Source: Adiantum capillus-veneris (lineage: Eukaryota > Streptophyta > Polypodiopsida > Polypodiales > Pteridaceae). Taken from it: a stretch of DNA of 64,000 nt. The notes below the pieces were generated by a model, which worked only from the letters and a program-made list of their open reading frames with translations, did no database searches and was not told the origin of the DNA. The stretch covers positions 33,746,396-33,810,395 of the forward strand of contig CM043960.1 of assembly GCA_014529385.2 (NCBI GenBank), written 5' to 3'. How positions within the stretch are numbered: the stretch's first letter is position 1; every line of letters begins with the position of its first letter. Positions 42,365-53,764 of this stretch are shown here, in pieces. The position numbers and the translations under genes are program-made.

Positions 42365-43066
42365 TTATACTAGGACATAGATTAAAACTTCAAACGGTAC
42401 ATTGCCTTGTACCAAAGGTAAGACAAATGGTTGATCTGATGCCAGAACCTCAAAAAATCGCTCCCCACCCAGCATGGTGTCAATGACATGCTGGTAGTGA
42501 GCCTTCAAATCCAGTATTACTTTAATTGAGCGTACACGTGTTGGTATGTGTGATCTGTCTTGAGGTAGGTTGTCCTGATTCATGTGAAGCTTAGAGGTGC
42601 TTAGTCACTGTCCAAGCTTGTGGGAGAGGGTGGAGTTCTTTCCTGAAACAAACTCAGTAGATCCCTAGTTTCTCTAGTGAGAGTGTGAGCCAATGATTCC
42701 GTTATCTGTGCTGCAGCATCAGGTGCGACTTGAAAACTGACTGTGATAATTACCTCGGTGACTTGAGTTACCCGATTCTCAAAGTAGAATAGTGTTGATT
42801 CTCTATTGTGCACAGCTCCTTCCATTTTGTTTTTGTTGGTTGGTTGTAGGTTGCGGACATGGTTTCGACCTTCTCCTTCTTCTTCTTGGCACTTGGCCTA
42901 TGTATATCCACTGGGTTTGGCGTGTTGGTTCACTCTCCCACTGCAAATCGATTAGTGTTACACCTGGCACTCGAGCTTCGATGGAGATGAGGAGTTCGTC
43001 TAGTTGTGCTTGGAGCTCTTCTTCTTCTGTCGTCCAATTAGCAAATCCTGCTAGCCATTCATCCAT
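42365..43066 (-). pseudogene. Leader ORFs between primer site and gag of element 4
   Basis: Three short open frames follow the primer site: 43,066-42,803 (MDEWLAGFANWTTEEEELQA, acidic then Arg-rich), 42,825-42,601 (VTQVTEVIITVSFQVAPDAA) and 42,583-42,365 (RVRSIKVILDLKAHYQHVID). They are collinear and frame-shifted relative to each other, suggesting one ancestral leader ORF. Extra 5' ORFs upstream of gag are known in the Ogre/Tat lineage. Function unknown. Confidence 0.5.
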
Positions 43067-43120
43067 TCACAATAGTTTAGGGGTTTCAGTCTTGTAAACT
43101 GAAGGGTTTCATGAAAAGAT

Positions 43121-43137
43121 CCTCAGTGGGGGCACCA
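43121..43137 (-). other. Primer-binding site of element 4
   Basis: On the minus strand TGGTGCCCCCACTGAGG begins two bases after the LTR end. Element 6 has nearly the same site (TTGGTGCCCCCACTAAG), so both likely use the same tRNA. Confidence 0.8.
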
Positions 43138-43139
43138 AA

Positions 43140-44703
43140 TGACGGGAGCAAAGCGAACCCCGAACCCCGACGGCCTCTAAAACACCGGGGACCGAATGGC
43201 ACGCCTCGAGCCTGTCATGGTAAAGCAAACAGGGGCACCACCTAGCTTCAGCGGCTAGGACGCAAACAACACACCACCATAACAAAGTTGTCATCCAAAA
43301 GAGATGGATGCTTGGGAGTAATGATGAAGAGGAAAGGGAATGAGATCAAGTGAGAGAGAGAGAGAGAGAGAGAGAGTGAGGGAGGGGGTATAGCAGCTTA
43401 GTACTTAGGCACCACAAAAGGATGGCGAATCTGCACACCCTTCACACATACACAAGCTCACTCCAAACACAAGAGTAGGTAGCGATTCCGCACACCTCAC
43501 ATGGGAAAAACATTGCAAGAAAACATACTCACAAAACCTCAAGCTTTATTTAGAGAATAAGGTGATGAAATGGGGAGCATAGGGTAGGGGAATGAGAAGG
43601 GAGAGAGTGGTAGAGCACATGGCGGATACGTGGGAGTTGATGGAGAAGACTCGCACGAGGGTTATGGCCATCATCCTTCATTTAGTTGCCCTTCATCTTC
43701 CATAGCCAAGGGTGTAGAGGTCATGCTCAAGACAAGCATGGTGATTGCGGTGATGGTGATGGTGATGGTGTGGGTGTGTGTGTGTGCACTAGGCACACAC
43801 AGTGCATAGTGTGTTCTTTGGTGATGTTGTATGTGTATTTAGTGTGATGGTGACCCCTCTTTATATAGGGGAGGAGGGGGGAGGAATTCTAGAATTTAGA
43901 AATGAAGAAATCATTATCTACATAGGCCATGTGACTGTGGGCCTTACTTGTCTGGCTGTGTGTATATGTGCCAGAACAGCAGTCTCGTGAGAGAGAGACT
44001 AAGAGAGAGAGATGGGTGGATGAAAAAAAGTGAGAGGTGACATGGAGAATAAAGTAATTACAAGAGGGGAGAGAGGGGAGTGTGTTCAGAGGTGAATCTG
44101 TGTGCAAATGTGTGTGAACACAAGAAAAATCAGGTAACCACCGGGTGGGGATGGGTCTGTGGGCACCTTTTTTAGTGAAACTGAGTGTGTGTGAGTGTGG
44201 GGGAGGTTATTTAGCTACAAGACAAGAGACATGGCGCCCTTTAGAGAGAGAGAGGGGGGTATTTGGGTCATGGGATATGATAGGAGAGAGAAAGAGGGGG
44301 TGGGGTATACTATTTTGGAAGATAGGGTAAGTTGCATGTAAGTTAGGGTGCATTATTGGTGAGTTATAATGCATTATTGGTGAGAGGTGGGGTAGCTTGA
44401 GGGAAGAGAGAAAGGAGAAAGGACAAGGGGAAGAGGGAGGGGGTTGACCTTTTGAGTGGAGGAGAGGAAAAGGGACACATGGCGGGGCAACAGTGTAGAA
44501 AAAAAGAGGCAAGGTGGGGATGGGCTACCCCGCAGGCATGAGGTGGCCTATTTTACCTTTCTTATATATTTACATAATCATACTTTATTTTTTTCTTACT
44601 TTTTCCAATGCCTTTTATCACTCCCTCCCTAAGAGGGGGTTTTCATGGGGTGGGGACGAGAGAAGAGGGGTATGGGAGCTTGGCTTGTGAAAAGCCCCCA
44701 TCA
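43140..44703 (-). repeat. 5' LTR of element 4 (right copy)
   Basis: Same ends and length as 35,438-37,001. Differences seen by eye are scattered substitutions and length changes in the GA run (43,351-43,376) and the GGTGAT repeat near 43,748-43,766. Confidence 0.93.
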
Positions 44704-45115
44704 CCAGTCTTCTGAGAATGCACAACCAGATCAGTCAGGGTCTGGGATTCCTGAGACTATGTTGGCTGCAGTTCAAGGATTGGTGGAGGAACTAGGGAAC
44801 GTTAAACTAGATACAATTGCAATAGGAAACGCTGAAAGAGGCACCGTAGATACCAGAACAGAGGAATGGCACTATGCAAATAGTCCCAATTCTTCAAGTT
44901 CTGATAATAACTCTGATCAAGAGAGAGAAGAAATTCATGTCAAGATTTGTGACAGAATTCAGAAACTGACATTTGAACTAGATGACATTAGAAAAACTTT
45001 GCTTGAAGAAAATTTTTCTCAAGCAATGAGATTCATCAGACACAGTGAAGGAAGGTTGAAGTGGAAGCTAGAGCAGTTGACTTGGCTACTGTCAGAGATG
45101 ATGAAGTGCCAGTGA
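44704..45115 (+). pseudogene. Gag/protease linker of element 3, continued after element 4
   Basis: The open frame resumes with SSENAQPDQSGSGIPETMLA, LVEELGNVKLDTIAIG, a Ser/Asn/Glu stretch and IRKTLLEENFSQAMRFIRHS. A frameshift at about 45,100 leads to protease. It is the direct continuation of 35,437 once element 4 and one CCAG are removed. Confidence 0.7.
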
Positions 45116-45520
45116 TCCAGGTAGACTACAAGGTTAGGAACCTCAATGGGAGCCACTATCTGGTTTCATACTGGATGGAGGAGCAAGAGTAAATATCCTA
45201 GGGGTACACCTTCAGCAAAGAATGGGTATCACAAACCTGAAACCAGCACCTTTCAAAGTTTGAATGGCAGATCATCAAGTTCTGCAGGCAACTGAGATGA
45301 TAGAGAGTATGTAGATAAAGGTGGGCAAAGAAAAGTTCAAGACCAGCTTCCTAGTACTAGATGCGCATATGGGATGCTACTGGGGCACCCATGGTTGCGA
45401 ACGGCACAGGCTGTTCACGACTATGCCAATCAAACTCTGACAATACAAGGTGCCAGTAGAAGAATTCAGATTCAGGTGAACAACACTAGGAGCTGAAGAA
45501 AGACGTTGCCACCAGAAGAG
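45115..45520 (+). pseudogene. Protease domain of element 3
   Basis: ILDGGARVNILGVHLQQRMG (catalytic Asp-Gly-Gly variant) near 45,170-45,230, MADHQVLQATEMIESM, then LLGHPWLRTAQAVHDYANQT near 45,380-45,440 in another frame. These are the two landmark strands of a retropepsin. Stops and two frame changes break it. Confidence 0.72.
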
Positions 45521-45529
45521 CTTTTCTAG

Positions 45530-46690
45530 AAGTATGGGGTGAAGAAAATTGAGAGGATGCTGGCAGCAATGAATATTTTTCCACTAGCCGAGATAGATCT
45601 AAACGTAGTATTATTGAATAAAGATCAAGTTGAAAAGAAAAAGAAACAAGTTTGAGATCAGTTCACTGAACTGAATCCTGGAGAATGACCAGTTTAGCTT
45701 GATGTGGATGGACAAAGAGACTAGTCAACTCCAAGGAAGAATTTTCAGACTCCAGTGTACCAGTGGTCGTTGAAGAAGGGCACTCTGAAGAAGTTATTGA
45801 AGTACTGAATGACGCTTTAGAACTAAAAAGTCTGTCTTGGGACTGTGCGGAGGATTCAACCAAAAGGAAGGGAGGTGGGTCTAACTGGTTGCTCCCAAAT
45901 GATCAGGAAATCAAAGAATGGAACTTCGGTTCTAAGGAAAATCCTAAGTTGATCAAAGTCAACAAACATCTAGACCAAGGAATGAAATAAAAAGCCCGAG
46001 ACATGTTTCAGAAGTTCAGGGACATATTCGCATGGGAACATACTGATCTGAAAGGGGTAGATCCTAAAGTCTGTCAACATAGAATACCTTTTGAAATCGG
46101 ATGCCAGACCAGTGAGACTGCAACGGTATCGAATGAATCCAAATTATGCCAAGAAGGTCAAGGAAGAGATAGATAACCTTCTAAAGGCTGGGTTTATCAC
46201 TAAGGTCACCAGTAGTGATTGGTTATTTCCTATTGTAGTAGTACCCAAGAAAAATGGAAAGCTCAGAGTTTGTGTGGATTATCAAAAGCTGAATTCTCAG
46301 ACCATTAAGGATCCTTTTCCATTACCATTTACGGGCATGCTTCTTGATGAAATTTCATGCCACAAGATGTATAGCTTTATGGATGGCTATGGTGGCTATA
46401 ATCAGCTACAGATTTCTCATGAAGACCGAAGTAAAACTACTTTTATTATTGAGTGGGGATCATTCATGTATCTGGTTATGCCGTTTGGTCTTTGCAATGC
46501 TCCAGCGACCTTCCAAAGATGTATGATGGAAATATTGAGTCAATTTCTCCACCAATTTCTTGCCATATTTATGGATGATTTTACTATCTATTCCATCAAG
46601 GAGAAGCATTTGCTCTTTCTAGAAATGGTTTTCTAGTGTTGCAAGGAAAACTGAATCTGTTTGAATCCATTCAAGTCTATTTTCTTGGTC
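45530..46690 (+). pseudogene. Reverse transcriptase of element 3
   Basis: A linker (KYGVKKIERMLAAMNIFPLA, EGHSEEVIEVLNDALELKSL) leads to RT. The ORF 46,091-46,636 carries RYRMNPNYAKKVKEEIDNLL, FPIVVVPKKNGKLRVCVDYQ, FMDGYGGYNQLQI (first Asp), MPFGLCNAPATFQRCM and FMDDFTIYS (both active-site Asp). A stop at 46,634 and upstream stops disable it, although the catalytic box is intact, unlike in elements 1 and 2. Confidence 0.9.
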
Positions 46691-47370
46691 TAGAAAGGAC
46701 AACTATTGGGACATATAGTGTCCAAGAATGGCATAGAGATGGCCAACGACAAAATTCAGTGTGTCCAGCAAGCTAAGGCACCACACACTGCATCAGAGTT
46801 AAGCTCTTTCTGGGAATATATCAATTTTTATAGAAGATTTGTGCATATGTTTGCTTCCAAGGCATTGCCTTTGTATAAGCTCACAAAGAAGAACAACAAG
46901 TTCATTTGGACTGTTGAATGTGAGGAGAGTTTTCAAGATTTGAAGAATGCCATTATCAATCATCCAGTTCTTCGACAAACCGAATTGGGATGTTATTTTT
47001 CATGTGCATGTTGATGCTTCAGGACTAGTAATGGGAGCAATATTAGCTCAGCGAGAGGGGAGGGTTGATTAGCCAATGTATTTTGCTAGGTGAAGATTCA
47101 GTCAGGCTGAACAAGGATATACCACTACGGAGAGAGAAGCCTTAGGAATGTTTTTTAGTGCTACTAAGTTTCAACACTATTTGCTTGGCAAGCTATTTCA
47201 TTTTTATGTGGATCATCAGGCATTATTAGTTTTGATTAACAAAGTCATTATTCACGGCAGACTAATTAGATGGATGATGTTCTTGATGGAGTTTGAATTT
47301 AGAATATTTCATAAGCCTGGTAAAACCCATTGTGGTGCTAATTTCCTATCTAGGAGTATTGATGGTTACT
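46690..47370 (+). pseudogene. RT thumb and RNase H of element 3
   Basis: MGHIVSKNGIEMANDKIQCV, FWEYINFYRRFVHMFA and WTVECEESFQDLKNAI are the connection region. RNase H follows: HVDASGLVMGAILAQREGRV (Asp), TTTEREALGMFFSATKFQHY (Glu), FYVDHQALLVLI (Asp), then FRIFHKPGKTHCGANFLSRS. A TAG near 47,070 stands where Trp is expected and a TGA near 47,092 where Arg is expected. Confidence 0.88.
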
Positions 47371-48756
47371 TCGAGGTATCCTTAAGAGATGAGCCAATGG
47401 ATGCAGAATTGTTTCAAGTAACAGCTGAGGAAACCACCGATCCAGAATTGTATGATTTTTATCAATTCTTTTCTAAAGGAGGATTCCCAAAAAATTGGAC
47501 TCGGAATCAGAAGAAGGCTCTGATTATTAAGAGTTTGAAGCTCACCATCATAGGAGGAATGCTCTATAGACTAGGAGTAGATGGGGTTCTTTGAAGGTGT
47601 GTGGATGGAAGGGATAATGCAAGTTACTTCTGAGGCACATGATGGGGATTCTGGAGGACATTTCTCCACTAATATTACTTACAAGAAGATTTTGTAGGTT
47701 GGATTGTGGTGGCAAACTCTAATATCTGATGTTAGAAGCTTTTGTAAAACATGTGATATATGCTAGAGGATGGGCAGACCAACAGCAGCTGATATGACTC
47801 CTCTTACTCCATCTCAACCACTGGGAGTCTTTATGAATTGGGATCTAGATTTCATGGGTCCATTCAAGAAAATTACTCCAAGGAAGAACCGGTATATATT
47901 GATGGCCACTTGTTATGTCACCAAATGGGTGGAAGCTAAGCCTCTTCCAAACAACACCACAAAGTCCACTATTGTATTCCTCTTTGAAAATATTATCTGT
48001 AGATATGGATGTCCTGTGGAGATTGTGTCTGATCAAGGGACACACTTTATTAATGATACTATGGATATTCTGGTGGAAATTCTTTTAGTCAAGCACCGAA
48101 AATCAACGCCATATTATCCCAGGTGCAATGGGCAAGTAGAAAGCAGTAATAAAACCATCAAGACCATTCTTACCAAAATTGTGCAGAAGGAGCCACACCA
48201 CTGGGATCTGAAGCTCGAGACTACTCTATGGGCCTACAAGACAGCTTATAAGGTCACTACTAAACTAACACCGTTCAGAATGGTGTATGGTATTGAAGTT
48301 GTAGTGCCTATGGAATTTGTGATTCCTAGTCTAAGAATGGTAGTAGAATATGGATTGGATTTCAATCACAGTTTGAAAAATGGACTGGAGGAATTAGCAC
48401 AATTGGATGAGTTAAGACAACGTGCTATGCTAGAGTAGGAAATTGTTCAACAAAGAAGAAAACACTGGCATGATAGACGAATCAAAGTCAGGGAATTCCA
48501 GAAGGGCAACTTGGTTCTACTCTATCAATCTAAACTGGGTCCTAAGAAACCAAAATTAAAGATAGCTTGGGCTGGTCCATATGAAGTCGATTGGGTGTTT
48601 TCAAATGGCACAGTAAGGTTGACAAATTTATCTAGATTACTGTTGCCATGTGTTTTTAATGGGTCCAAGATCAAGCTATATTATTTGAATGAAAAAGATA
48701 CTTCCAAGGAAGAAGATACTGTCATTTTGGGAGCTGATGGCCTAGGAAATTCATAG
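47370..48756 (+). pseudogene. Integrase of element 3
   Basis: The zinc region (AHDGDSGGHFSTNITYKKIL, CKTCDIC) carries two TAG codons at Gln positions. The core ORF 47,770-48,438 has NWDLDFMGPFKKI, SDQGTHFINDTM and NGQVESSNKTIK: Asp, Asp and Glu all present. WDLKLETTLWAYKTAY and LTPFRMVYG follow. After a TAG at 48,436 the C-terminal domain (WAGPYEVDWVFSNGTVRLTN) runs to 48,756. No chromodomain is seen. Confidence 0.9.
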
Positions 48757-49099
48757 TTAGCTATTCTAAACCTTTTTCATGTACCACCAGGACCAGAACT
48801 AGTACGACCAGGACTAGAGCCAGTCAACGGGTCAAAAAAGTCTCAGCATGACAAAATTATGTCAGTAGCAGTATTCATAAAGTGTTAGAGCCAGTATCAA
48901 TTTTTATGGGGAAAAGGGCCAATGGGGCTGCCAATAATAATCATTATAAGGAATATGGGGAGCATTAGCCAATGCATGTATGCCATGTCGCCGGTGGTGC
49001 ACAAAACTCTAGGAACAGTAAGTAGTGCAGCTTTTATGGCACGAACGCATATACCAATAAGGTGAGTAGGCATTCTTCGTCATAAATCTCATGCATGAC

Positions 49100-52000
49100 G
49101 TTTGCCTACTGTTACACATTCACCACCATCGTCAAGCTCTGAGGCTTCTTTACTACAACCACAAACTTCCTCGTCTGAAGCATCTGTTGATCATTGTTTT
49201 TCCTTACTAGACACATCTGGTTACGGCTTTGACTATCCAAGTAAGTCTTCTTCATCTACAAACTTATCGTCTTCACAATGCATGGGTAGAAGACAAATGT
49301 CAGCAAAGATGTAGGATATCATAGACAAAACTTCGGCTCTCATCACCTCTATAAAAGCCTCTCTACCACTTATTCCCCATAGTAAGATACAATGGTATGT
49401 GTTTACTGCGCCGAAGCATTGCTGTGACTGTGGGATTTGCATGTGGTAGTGCAAGCCACAAGAATAGATTTTGATACGGATATCATCAAGAAGGTTCTTG
49501 ATTCCTTCAATACCAATGATGGCAGTGTTGTAGTGTATGGTAGGAAAGTGTCAGCAACACCTGACGACATTGCTTATGCTTTCAAAATGCCAAATGAGCC
49601 AAATCCGGCCACAGCAACTGCAAAACAGATAAGTGCAGCTCTTAAGGAAGATGAAGCAGCCAAGAAAAAACGCAAGGCAAGTGCACAATGGGTTCCAATA
49701 GCAGGTATGGACGTCCCCACTGCTTAGAGTTTGTGGTTGAAGTTGTTAGTATGAAAAATAACCCCACATATGTGTCAAAAAAATTGTTTGCTATGTTGCT
49801 TGCAAAAAGATTAGATGCAACAACTCCAATCAATTTATGCCAGATCTTGTCTCATAACGTGCTTCAGCAAACTGCCAAGCTAAAATCTCATAATGTTTTC
49901 AAAGCTTGGTATGTCTAGCAATTTCTTTACTGGGCAGCTTCTCTAGATGCTCATTATCAGGTACGGATGGCTTGGAGTCAGAAACCCATCCCAGAGACTA
50001 ACAATGTTGACTTATCTTCAAATGAAGAGGCTCCAGGTACTCAGTTGGCTCTAACTGGACAAAAGAGGAAGGCCACACAGGTGGAAGCCAGTAGTTCAAA
50101 GAAACCAAAGGCTACACTGGCTAAAAGCAATTCTTTCTTAAAGCAACTAGAAAGTCAGGTTAAATCTTTGCCTACTACAAAATCTTCAGCAGGCCAAACT
50201 TTAGTTGGCTAGGCTTCAACAATACCTGAAGAATAGCCTTCAGCAAAGATTACTGTTGGGACCAGCCAGCAACAAGAGCAGATTCTAGCAACAAGAACAA
50301 GACCAGCCTGAGAGGACCATTGTTGATCACCTGGCAATGCATACTAATAAAGGAAAGAGCCCGGAACCTGCCAGTCCAGCCGGCAAGATTTCTATTCCTT
50401 TCAGTGGATTGTCTTTAGCCTTAACTAAAAAGGATTGACTACAGCAGCTACAGAATCACCCTCTCAAAGGACAGCTGATTCTTCAGAAGCCTGACTTTGC
50501 AATGTTACCATATATGGCTCCTATTACGTTTATGAGCCAATTCCCTCTGACCTAGCGATAGTAATGGATGGTTGCTTAGTGCTTATCCAGTCATCTTGGA
50601 ATACAATTGTCAATGCTTTAGGACAAATGATGGATTCCTCAGCTTCCATTGATGAAGTAAATAAGCTAAAAGAAGAACTAGAAAACAATCAGTAGAAAGT
50701 TCAAAAATTAAAGTAGGATATAGGAGCGCAATCTTTGCGGCATAGTATTCATGAAAATCGGTTAGCCACATGACAATTCATTGGAAAGTAAGTTGTTAAA
50801 GCTTCAATCAAAGAATAGGCAGTTAACTGAAGACAAGGTAGAGGCTTTGAGAAATGCTGATAGATTTGAGACTATGCTGAGGGATGAAGAGGGTTGATTT
50901 CAACGAACTACTGACTAGCCACACTGCATTAAAAGCTTCTTTAACAGAGAGATACATATATAATAACTTGGCCAACATTCTGAATCCAGAAGGCAACGCC
51001 ACTTTTAATATGGATAATCTAAAGGCACTTATGGAAACTATGCAGAGTGATTTGCAAGATAAGCTTTCTGAATATAATAGTGCTTTGGCAAATCAAGCTA
51101 TTCTAGACTACATTGATAAGCAGAATAACCTCGATGAGGATTATGAGAAAGTAAAAGAGAAGGATGAAGAGAGGGAGGATGAACCAACAGATAAACATGA
51201 TGATGATAATGACTCTCCTCCATCTCCACCTTCAAGATCTGGTGCTGGTGGATCAGCTGCCACCACAGGGGGCAGTCAGCCCAACATAGACCTACCAGAC
51301 CAGTACAAGGACCAGGAGTTGGGAGACCAGGAAGCTGATGATCAACAACCATGCAACACAAAAGACTCCCTAGTACATTAGTCACAACACAGTTTAGATG
51401 TGTGACTGAGACCTTGAAGGGTGATGAGCAACATTCATTACAGCTCATCACATTGAACAAGAGACTAAGACATCAGCAAGCTCCTATTACGAGGATGTAT
51501 TTGGAGGATGATGTTCTTCTCTCTGATCTGGAACGCTTTCAAAGGCCATATGTCGGCACCAGAGAAATGATTCAACATTGGAAATCAATTACTTTCCATG
51601 ATCAGGAGTTGTGCCAACTAGTACGTGTGCATCCCAGCAGCATCCAGATGTTGGAAAGGGTACTTGAGTGGGAACTAACTTCTAATGACAGGATAGTCAA
51701 TCCACACTGGCAGCGACAGTCGACTACAAACAGACACTCTTTAGCCCTTGAATTGGATTTACTGCTTGGAAATAGGCCTTGATATAAATGCACGAAGGAA
51801 GTTGGGAATCAACTAAAGGAAGTTCTACTTTAGATGCAAATTGCAAGAGGAGTTTTGGACTAGAGGGTACAAGCTATTATTGAATATCAGACTTCAGTAA
51901 AGGACCGTGGACTCAAATGACAGTAGGGGAATAGGCAACTGCTCTTCAAAAACTCTTTCAGTTAGTCTGTGTGACTTGACAGATGATGCACTAAGAGAAT

Positions 52001-52985
52001 CAGGCTGTACTTAATTTCCTGGAATTTGTTCCTGATTCATCAATTTTCTTGTATGCATTGCCTGCTAAGGAAGCTGAACTGCACAAATTTTTCCCAACAA
52101 TGTATCCTCAGCATCTAGAACCAGTGGATCGACTCACATACTTTAACATCATTGATGATCTTCAGGATTGGTATGAGCGACCCACTGTAGAATGGAAAAC
52201 CTGACAAACACTGATCAATGATGCTCTCCAACTGAATGATATTTTGGAATTGCAAGGAGAAATGCAGAGGGTCAAACTCTGTATGGGACAATGGAAGATC
52301 CAGCTCAGAGGTCTCACCAAGATCACAAATCAACTGCTTCAACTTATTGTGGAGTCCTTTAAGATCCTTGAAAAGGATATTATGACTAAACCAAGACTGG
52401 GGCCACAGTACAGAGAAATGGTTGAGATTTACTTTGAAGCTAGGATTAAAACAAATCAGCCTCTTCTGGAGGGATGGATCCACACAGCCTCACATTATCA
52501 TAAATTGGCCAAAACCCGTCTAACAAAGGGTAGACGCATGATGTATGATCCCAACAACCTACAATCCTCTCATGCCTTATGAATTGGAGATGTCCACTGC
52601 AAGGCAGGATCAGCTTAAGCAGGAGGCCATTTACAAACTTATCCAGAAGGACAATGCTGGCACTGGGACTTCTGAGCACCATCACAGAAGAAGGGCAAGA
52701 GGAAGCGGGTTCAGTGGAAGGATACTGGGTAGTTCCATCTCAAAATCAGACGGTTGATTTTCCCAGTGAAGCAGTGGAATTTCTTTGGCTAGGCACCCTT
52801 GGAGTTACAACTATAGGGGTGTCAAGCACTCAACAAGCATTAAGTATGGTATAAAGCTAGCAATACCAGAAGAGCTAGCGACTCCAGAGGAGTACTATCA
52901 TGAGGAACATCGGCCAACTCAGCAAACAGACAGATGGTTTTAGGGTTTAGGGTTTGGGCCACAACCAGAAACCCAGATGGGTTCC
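49100..52985 (+). pseudogene. Extra 3.9-kb coding region of element 3 after integrase, unknown
   Basis: Between integrase and the polypurine tract a series of same-strand frames looks coding. At 49,102-49,314 it is Ser-rich. At 49,437-49,920: IDFDTDIIKKVLDSFNTNDG, ATPDDIAYAFKMPNEPNP, LLAKRLDATTPINLCQILSH. At 49,967-50,212: QKRKATQVEASSSKKPKATL, nuclear-signal-like. At 50,560-50,880 a coiled-coil stretch (EVNKLKEELENNQ, VQKLK) has TAG codons at Gln positions. At 50,884-51,381 the C-terminus is acidic. At 51,351-52,582: RMYLEDDVLLSDLERFQRPY, FLYALPAKEAELHKFFPTMY, RGLTKITNQLLQLIVESFKI. I recognise no domain. Additional ORFs in this position are known in Athila-like and other plant elements. Confidence 0.6.
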
Positions 52986-53030
52986 TCAACACCAATTCAG
53001 AATGAGGTGGTGGATTTTTTTTCAGAAGTT

Positions 53031-53048
53031 CAAGAAAGGAGGGAAGGA
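53031..53048 (+). other. Polypurine tract of element 3
   Basis: CAAGAAAGGAGGGAAGGA lies directly before TGTAGAAGGCGAAG, the start of the 3' LTR. Confidence 0.85.
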
Positions 53049-53561
53049 TGTAGAAGGCGAAGACAGTCCCAGCACACGGGAACTGTCTCTTGGAAGGCCG
53101 AACAGTGGATCAGTCACAGGTCAATAATAATCGCGGGTAGATACTACGGTAATTCCTGGAAGCTATAAATAGAACCCAGTACATTGTAATTGGGGTTCTT
53201 GCTTTTTGTACTTCTTAGTTCTTGGCTTAGCTCTTTATCTTCCGGCTTTCGCTTTCTAAGCATTCTCAAGTTACGAACCTTTCGCCTTTACCTTCACTCG
53301 GTAATCATCACTGCTGTAATCATTTGAGCCCAAATTTATTACACACTGTGCTGATTGTCCTTGAACTATTAATCTAAACTTGCAAATACTTGCCAGTCGT
53401 TTACTATGTCTTTCATCTCAGTGTACTATTTCAGTTTAATTAACTAGTTCAATTCAGTCTCAGTTCTCTATTCCAATTTCACCAATTGAACTGGTGGCCT
53501 ACCAGTAGTTTTAAATTCTAACACTGGAATCAGCTATCTGAAGAGATCAGCTCCAATTCCA
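53049..53561 (+). repeat. 3' LTR of element 3
   Basis: Collinear with 33,047-33,558 over its whole length, with many scattered substitutions, so the element is considerably older than element 4. The TATA box TATAAATAG is at 53,164-53,172. It is followed by TAGTC. Confidence 0.88.
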
Positions 53562-53726
53562 TAGTCTCTTCAGCCTTCAACCGACCAAGTGAACCTATAA
53601 GGGCCATGTGAAGAGAGCCCCATCCCTCAAGGATCAATCCAAGATAAAAATTATCTAGGACAGACACCCAGGGATTATAATATAGTAACTAGGTCTTTGA
53701 ATAGTATCACTACTATTCTTAATGTT

Positions 53727-53764
<38 letters not shown>

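Larger units (their letters stand above)
35438..44703 (-). mobile_element. Ty3/gypsy element 4 (Tat-type), nested in element 3, recent
   Basis: Minus-strand element of 9.27 kb with LTRs of 1,564 bp each that differ at only scattered positions by eye. From its 5' end (right side): LTR, primer site, leader ORF, gag, one long pol ORF, polypurine tract, LTR. The pol has protease, RT, RNase H, a second RNase H and integrase in order, the architecture of the Tat lineage. Target duplication CCAG(T). LTR similarity and the intact pol make it the youngest complete element here, though gag carries lesions. Confidence 0.94.
33047..53561 (+). mobile_element. Ty3/gypsy element 3, decayed, with element 4 nested in it
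   Basis: LTRs of 512 and 513 bp (33,047-33,558 and 53,049-53,561) enclose gag with zinc knuckles, protease, RT, RNase H, integrase and about 3.9 kb of further coding sequence, then a polypurine tract. The flanks TAGCC (33,042-33,046) and TAGTC (53,562-53,566) agree at 4 of 5 bases and fit a target duplication with one transition. Integrase motifs (LDFMGPF, VTKWVEAK) resemble non-chromodomain gypsy lineages such as Athila/Tat rather than elements 1 and 2. Without element 4 it is about 11.2 kb. Confidence 0.9.

Noticed and set aside
52937-52957. TTTAGGG-like interstitial telomere repeat
   Set aside because: Only about two and a half units, inside the 3' coding region of element 3; too short to indicate a telomere remnant.
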